Position numbers and translations under genes: made by a program. The notes under the pieces were generated by a model. It searched no databases. It had not been told where the DNA came from and was given only the letters and a program-made list of their open reading frames with translations. Shown piece by piece: positions 29,471 through 33,577 of a DNA stretch of 33,577 nt (positions are counted from its first letter, which is position 1; every line of letters begins with the position of its first letter). Source of the DNA: JBFWIW01 sp050253535 (GTDB lineage: Bacteria > Bacillota > Clostridia > Oscillospirales > Oscillospiraceae); contig JBFWIW010000031.1 of NCBI GenBank assembly GCA_050253535.1, positions 1 to 33,577 of the forward strand, in the 5' to 3' direction.

Positions 29471-31015
29471 GTGGTTCCCTTGGGCGCTGTAAACGCCATA
29501 GAACTTAAAAACATTACCAAGACGTTCGGGGACGTTGTCGCCAACAAAAACGTCTGTCTCGAAGTGCGCCGCGGCGAGATACTCTCTCTCCTTGGTGAAA
29601 ACGGCAGTGGAAAGACTACGCTTATGAATATGCTCTCGGGCATATATTTCCCCGACAGCGGCGAGATACTGGTAAACGGTGAACCTGTTACCATAACCTC
29701 GCCGAAAGATGCTTTCGACCTCGGAATCGGTATGATTCACCAGCACTTCAAGCTGGTTGATGTGTTCACCGCCGCCGAGAACATCGTACTGGGCCTTTCC
29801 GAAAAAGGCGGCCTCGACAGAAAGGCCGTATCCAGAAAGGTAATGGATATATGCGATAAATACGGGTTTGATATAGACCCCAACCGCAAAATATACGACA
29901 TGTCGGTTTCTGAAAAGCAGACTGTCGAAATTGTCAAGGTGCTGTATCGGGGAGCCGACATCCTCATCCTTGACGAGCCGACCGCCGTCCTCACGCCCCA
30001 GGAGACGGAAAGACTGTTCAAGGTCCTGCGCAACATGCGTGAGGACGGAAAGGCAATAGTCATAATCACCCATAAGCTGAACGAAGTCCTTTCTCTCTCG
30101 GACAGGGTGTCCGTCCTCCGCAAGGGTGAGTATGTCGGCACCGTCAAAACTTCCGAGGTAAACGTCCAATCGCTCACCGAGATGATGGTGGGGCACGCAG
30201 TCACACTGAATATTGATCGTCCGGAACCAAAAAATCCCGTTGACCGCCTGATTGTAAAAAATGTCTCCTGTATCCGTGAGGACGGCGTCAAGGTTCTGGA
30301 CAATGTCTCGTTTTCAGCGCGCGGCGGCGAGCTTCTCGGTATCGCGGGAGTCGCGGGCAGCGGTCAGAAGGAGCTTTTGGAGTCTATCGCGGGGCTTCAG
30401 ACAGTTTTGCCCGGAGGCAGCATACTGTATTACCCGGATGACAGCGGACAGCCCCGCGAGCTTATCGGCCTTCCGCCGATGCAGATCAGAAAGCTCGGTA
30501 TTGCGATGTCCTTTGTTCCGGAGGACAGGCTCGGTATGGGCCTCGTCGGCAGTATGGGCGCGTCCGACAACATGATGCTCCGCAGCTATACCACGGGGAA
30601 ATCGTTCTTTACCGACAGAAAAACTCCCCGCGCCCTCGCAGAGACTATTATAGAACAACTGGAAATCGTCACTCCCGACGCCGCAACTCCGGTTCGGCGT
30701 CTCTCCGGTGGCAATGTGCAAAAGGTGCTTGTAGGCCGCGAGATAGCCGCCGGCCCCAAGGTCCTCATGACGACATATGCTGTGCGCGGACTCGATATCA
30801 ACACCTCGCACACCATATACGACCTCCTTAACGAACAGAAGAAAAGAGGTGTCGCCGTTATTTACGTCGGCGAAGATCTTGACGTTCTTGTGGAGCTGTG
30901 CGACAGAATCCTCGTCCTGTGCGGCGGCAGAATAAGCGGCATTGTCGATGGGCGCAAAACCACCAAAGAGGAAATAGGCCTGCTTATGACCCAGAAAAAG
31001 GAGGGACAGGAATGA
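29471..31015 (+). CDS. Nucleoside ABC transporter ATPase with two ATP-binding domains
   Basis: A 514-residue tandem ATPase (NupA/YufO-like). The first domain has Walker A GENGSGKT (42-49), Walker B ILILDEPTAVL and a weak signature SVSEKQ. The second, from about residue 255, has the loose Walker A GVAGSGQKEL and the intact signature LSGGNVQK, as usual in sugar/nucleoside importers of this class. Unusually, its Walker B region reads VLMTTYAVRGLD where relatives have xxPTRGLD, so no acidic residue is present. The start is GTG at 29471 with a weak GGAA site. The stop overlaps the next ATG (ATGA), coupling translation. It powers the permeases encoded by the next two genes. Confidence 0.92.
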   Translation: MVPLGAVNAIELKNITKTFGDVVANKNVCLEVRRGEILSLLGENGSGKTTLMNMLSGIYFPDSGEILVNGEPVTITSPKDAFDLGIGMIHQHFKLVDVFTAAENIVLGLSEKGGLDRKAVSRKVMDICDKYGFDIDPNRKIYDMSVSEKQTVEIVKVLYRGADILILDEPTAVLTPQETERLFKVLRNMREDGKAIVIITHKLNEVLSLSDRVSVLRKGEYVGTVKTSEVNVQSLTEMMVGHAVTLNIDRPEPKNPVDRLIVKNVSCIREDGVKVLDNVSFSARGGELLGIAGVAGSGQKELLESIAGLQTVLPGGSILYYPDDSGQPRELIGLPPMQIRKLGIAMSFVPEDRLGMGLVGSMGASDNMMLRSYTTGKSFFTDRKTPRALAETIIEQLEIVTPDAATPVRRLSGGNVQKVLVGREIAAGPKVLMTTYAVRGLDINTSHTIYDLLNEQKKRGVAVIYVGEDLDVLVELCDRILVLCGGRISGIVDGRKTTKEEIGLLMTQKKEGQE

Positions 31016-32115
31016 CCAGACCTGAAAAGCGCGAGCCTCTCATCAGGCTCCAAAAGCGTTCGGCAATGCCGGTGGGCAAGGCCTGGGCGATCCGTCTCTC
31101 AGCGATAATACTCGCCCTTATGACCGGAGCTTTCATCATTTTGGCTTTGGGCCATAACCCGGTATCAGTCTACCGCGATATGGTGCTAGGCTCCGTCTCA
31201 ACAAACACGGCGCGTACGGCGACCACCAAGATATTTATTCCCCTTCTGGGCGCATCTCTCGCTATCGCCCCGGCGTTTAAAATGAAATTCTGGAATATAG
31301 GCGCCGAGGGGCAGATAACAGCCGGAGCCGTCGCGGCGACTTATTTTGCGCTCTTTCACTACCAGGACATGTCCCGCCCTGCGCTGCTGATCGTCATGTT
31401 CACAGCGGGCTGCATCGCCGGCGGCATAGTTGGCCTAATCCCCGGATTTTTCAAGGCAAAATGGGGCACAAACGAGACGCTTTTCACGCTGATGTTAAAC
31501 TATATCGCGCTTGGCGTGGTAAAATATCTCCGCACCGGCCCGTGGAAAAAGCCCTCTTCAAGCGGCTTTCCTCAGATAGCCATGTTCGATACGTCCGCGA
31601 GACTCCCCAACGTTTTCGGAGTTAATATCGGCTGGATAATTGTCCTTGTGCTCGCAGTACTCCTGTATATCTATATGAAATACACGAAGCAGGGCTATGA
31701 ACTGACCGTTGTCGGCGAGAGCGAACGCACAGCGCGCTATGCCGGTATGAACGTCGCAAAGATAACAATGCGCACCATGTTCCTGTCAGGAGCAATTGCC
31801 GGACTCATCGGTTTTCTCATAGTGTCCGGCGCGAGCTATACGCTCACGGACAGCACCTCCGGCGGTTATGGCTTTACGGCAATTACAGTGGCGTGGCTTG
31901 CGTATTTAAATCCCTTTGCCATGATAATTATTGCGGCTTTTCTGGCTGTCCTTACAAAAGGCTCCAATACCATTCAGACCAACTTCGGCATTCCGGCCTA
32001 TGTCTCAGACGTTCTCATAGGTCTCATTCTCTTCTTCATGCTGGGCTGCGAATTCTTTATTAATTTTAAACTTATATTCCGCGGCAGAAAAAACAGGGAG
32101 GTGAGTGCGCAGTGA
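31012..32115 (+). CDS. Nucleoside ABC transporter permease 1
   Basis: A 367-residue membrane protein of the NupB/YufP type. After a basic cytoplasmic N-terminus (about 25 residues) come some eight to ten hydrophobic helices, beginning with AIRLSAIILALMTGAFIILAL. The conserved cytoplasmic coupling segment reads GESERTARYAGMNVAKITM. The periplasm-facing stretch near KMKFWNIGAEGQ is typical of the family. The start is the ATG at 31012, overlapping the ATPase stop and preceded by GGAGGGACAGG. Its own stop overlaps the GTG of the next gene, so the three membrane-complex genes are tightly coupled. Confidence 0.92.
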   Translation: MTRPEKREPLIRLQKRSAMPVGKAWAIRLSAIILALMTGAFIILALGHNPVSVYRDMVLGSVSTNTARTATTKIFIPLLGASLAIAPAFKMKFWNIGAEGQITAGAVAATYFALFHYQDMSRPALLIVMFTAGCIAGGIVGLIPGFFKAKWGTNETLFTLMLNYIALGVVKYLRTGPWKKPSSSGFPQIAMFDTSARLPNVFGVNIGWIIVLVLAVLLYIYMKYTKQGYELTVVGESERTARYAGMNVAKITMRTMFLSGAIAGLIGFLIVSGASYTLTDSTSGGYGFTAITVAWLAYLNPFAMIIIAAFLAVLTKGSNTIQTNFGIPAYVSDVLIGLILFFMLGCEFFINFKLIFRGRKNREVSAQ

Positions 32116-33098
32116 TTACCTTTCTCAATTTTCTGACCGCGTCCATTCTTGCGGCCTGTCCCCTGCTTTTAGGTACGATTGGCGAAAGTCTCACTGAAAA
32201 ATCCGGCAACCTGAACCTGGGCGTGGAGGGCATGATGTTCATGGGCGGCATTGCCGGCCTAGCCGGCTCTTATTACTATGAACAGGCTGCGGTGAATCCC
32301 TCCGCTGTCTTGTCCGCAATAATCGCCGTTGTCTGCGCCTTTGCATGTGCCGCGTTCGGCGCTCTCATTTACAGCGTTATAACCATCACCCTGCGCGCAA
32401 ACCAGAATGTCACAGGCCTTGCTCTCACCATCTTCGGCACAGGTTTCGGTAACTTTGTCGGCGGGCTTATGAGCACGGCGGCAGGCGGCTATGTCGCCGT
32501 CTCCAACGTGACAAAGTCGGGCTTCAACGCCTCAATTTTCCCCCACCTGTCCAAGATACCGGTTGTGGGTACATTCCTTTTCTCGTACAATTTTTTAGTT
32601 TATCTCAGTATCATACTCTCCGTGGGTATCTCCGTCTTTCTCGGCCGTTCAAAAGCGGGACTTAATCTTCGGGCCGTGGGTGAAAACCCGGCAACGGCGG
32701 ATGCCGCTGGGATAAACGTCACAAAATACAAATATCTCGCCACCTGCATAGGCGGCGGTATAACAGGTCTCGGCGGGCTGTATATCGTCATGAACTCGGC
32801 CAACGGCGTCGGCGGCGTATGGGTTTACAACTGTATAAGCGGCTTTGGCTGGCTCGCTGTTGCGCTCGTCATCTTCGCCACGTGGAATCCGGCGCGCGCC
32901 ATCTACTGTTCTCTTATATTCGGCGCGCTCTCCGTTATGCGCTACTATTACCCAATCAGTTTTCTCCCCGCATCCATCTATGATATCTTCCCGTACATCG
33001 CTACCATCGTGGTTCTTATTATCGTCAGCCTCAGAAAGAGCCGCGGGAACCAGCCGCCGGCAAGTCTGGGCCTTGCGTATTTTCGCGAGGAACGGTAG
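32112..33098 (+). CDS. Nucleoside ABC transporter permease 2
   Basis: A 328-residue membrane protein of the NupC/YufQ type that pairs with permease 1. About eight to nine hydrophobic helices are visible. Family marks are LTEKSGNLNLGVEGMMFMG near the N-terminus and the coupling segment LRAVGENPATADAAGINVTK. The start is GTG at 32112 in the GTGA overlap with the upstream stop, with GGGAGG upstream. It is the last gene of the importer operon; a hairpin terminator follows. Confidence 0.92.
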   Translation: MITFLNFLTASILAACPLLLGTIGESLTEKSGNLNLGVEGMMFMGGIAGLAGSYYYEQAAVNPSAVLSAIIAVVCAFACAAFGALIYSVITITLRANQNVTGLALTIFGTGFGNFVGGLMSTAAGGYVAVSNVTKSGFNASIFPHLSKIPVVGTFLFSYNFLVYLSIILSVGISVFLGRSKAGLNLRAVGENPATADAAGINVTKYKYLATCIGGGITGLGGLYIVMNSANGVGGVWVYNCISGFGWLAVALVIFATWNPARAIYCSLIFGALSVMRYYYPISFLPASIYDIFPYIATIVVLIIVSLRKSRGNQPPASLGLAYFREER

Positions 33099-33123
33099 TC
33101 TCTGCGCTATGTATATTTCAGCG

Positions 33124-33165
33124 AAAAGCTTTCTGGGACACATCCCGGGAAGCTTTTTGGGTTTA
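33124..33165 (+). terminator. Terminator of the nucleoside importer operon
   Basis: A 15-bp stem (AAAAGCTTTCTGGGA paired with TCCCGGGAAGCTTTT, two G-U pairs) closes a CACA loop, 26 bases after the stop. It is followed by TGGGTTTATAT, a weak U run. Confidence 0.6.
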
Positions 33166-33210
33166 TATCATGCTTGAAAATATTATTAACGGCGGCAGCT
33201 GCTAATTTTA

Positions 33211-33239
33211 TTGACTGACAGTCTAATTTATACTAAACT
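33211..33239 (+). promoter_or_regulatory. Promoter of the ribulokinase gene
   Basis: TTGACT (33211-33216) and TAAACT (33234-33239) are 17 bases apart, about 59 bases before the ATG. The short inverted repeat ACTGACAGT spans part of the spacer. Confidence 0.6.
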
Positions 33240-33297
33240 TATAATCAGATGATAATGGGCTTTTATGCCAGTAAATAACAAATATGGAGGATGATTT

Positions 33298-33577
33298 ATG
33301 ACAAAGTATTCTATCGGTCTGGATTACGGGTCTCTGTCCGGAAGGGCAGTTCTTGTCGATGTAAAAACGGGCGATATCCTCGCTCAGGCAACAAAGGATT
33401 ATACGCACGGCGTGATGGACGAATTCCTGCCAAACGGGACAAAGCTCCCGCCGGACTGGGCGCTCCAGCACCCCGCGGATTATATCGAGGTGCTTGAGAC
33501 GACAGTCCCGGCCATTCTCGCAAAGTCAGGCGTCAATCCGGAGGACGTTATCGGCCTCTCCATAGATTTCACGGCCT
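33298..33577 (+). CDS. araB: L-ribulokinase, N-terminal part (cut by the window edge)
   Basis: The first 93 codons of a FGGY-family sugar kinase. The N-terminus reads YSIGLDYGSLSGRAVLVDV (ATP/sugar fold start), then YTHGVMDEFLP, LPPDWALQHPADY and GLSIDFTA, a pattern specific to ribulokinase. This enzyme phosphorylates L-ribulose in arabinose use. TGGAGG lies 7 bases before the ATG. Its own promoter and the preceding terminator make it the start of a separate unit, possibly an arabinose or pentose operon continuing past the window. Confidence 0.88.
   Translation, partial: MTKYSIGLDYGSLSGRAVLVDVKTGDILAQATKDYTHGVMDEFLPNGTKLPPDWALQHPADYIEVLETTVPAILAKSGVNPEDVIGLSIDFTA

Noticed and set aside
1..33577. 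CRISPR arrays or complete insertion sequences
   Set aside because: No regularly spaced repeat series and no intact transposase with terminal repeats were seen; only the serine recombinase remnant is present.

Overview
The window looks like a chromosomal segment of a spore-forming Bacillota of class Clostridia, probably near Oscillospiraceae. This rests on a SpoVT sporulation regulator, a ClpE-type unfoldase, a DUF5711-like membrane propeller, an ECF transporter module, an archaeal/eukaryal-type ProRS and a BMP-type nucleoside importer. The family placement is inference. Most genes are GC-rich in third codon positions; the first ~4.7 kb is visibly more AT-rich and looks like acquired or decaying DNA.

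Bases 1-4705 are accessory. There is a gene tail with its terminator, then a 656-base gene-free stretch holding a 23-bp hairpin and a tandem 9-mer. A two-gene operon of unknown function follows (320 and 567 aa). After its terminator come two broken genes: a frameshifted gene with a C-terminal Cys4 motif on the minus strand, and the C-terminal end of a large serine recombinase on the plus strand. This is the scar of an integrated element.

Bases 4801-5436 are a minus-strand tRNA operon read Gly(TCC)-Arg(TCT)-His(GTG)-Gln(TTG)-Lys(TTT). It has a clear promoter, encoded CCA ends and striking hairpins in its spacers.

Bases 5479-14301 are a long minus-strand run: an RlmI/RlmK-like methyltransferase, a structured inverted-repeat element, then ecfA1-ecfA2-ecfT-truA, a DUF5711-like gene, cvpA and clpE. 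ECF genes followed by truA is a standard Firmicute order, but the usual flanking ribosomal protein genes are absent here.

Bases 14385-24032 carry a polysaccharide deacetylase and an aldo/keto reductase (+); a DtxR-family regulator (-) divergent from a fused feoAB (+) with two DtxR-type palindromes between them; an OYE-like oxidoreductase, an esterase and proS (+); and a deoxyinosine glycosylase (-). Bases 24149-25508 carry a histidine phosphatase and spoVT (-).

Bases 25700-33577 are plus-strand central metabolism and purine salvage: pyk, xpt, a BMP lipoprotein, a double ABC ATPase and two permeases that together form a nucleoside/purine importer next to xpt, and finally the start of araB, cut by the window edge.

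The strongest leads are the feo regulation, where the regulator has the iron-type Cys in its metal site, the unknown two-gene operon, the CCA-sequestering hairpins of the tRNA operon, and the inverted-repeat element upstream of the ECF genes.
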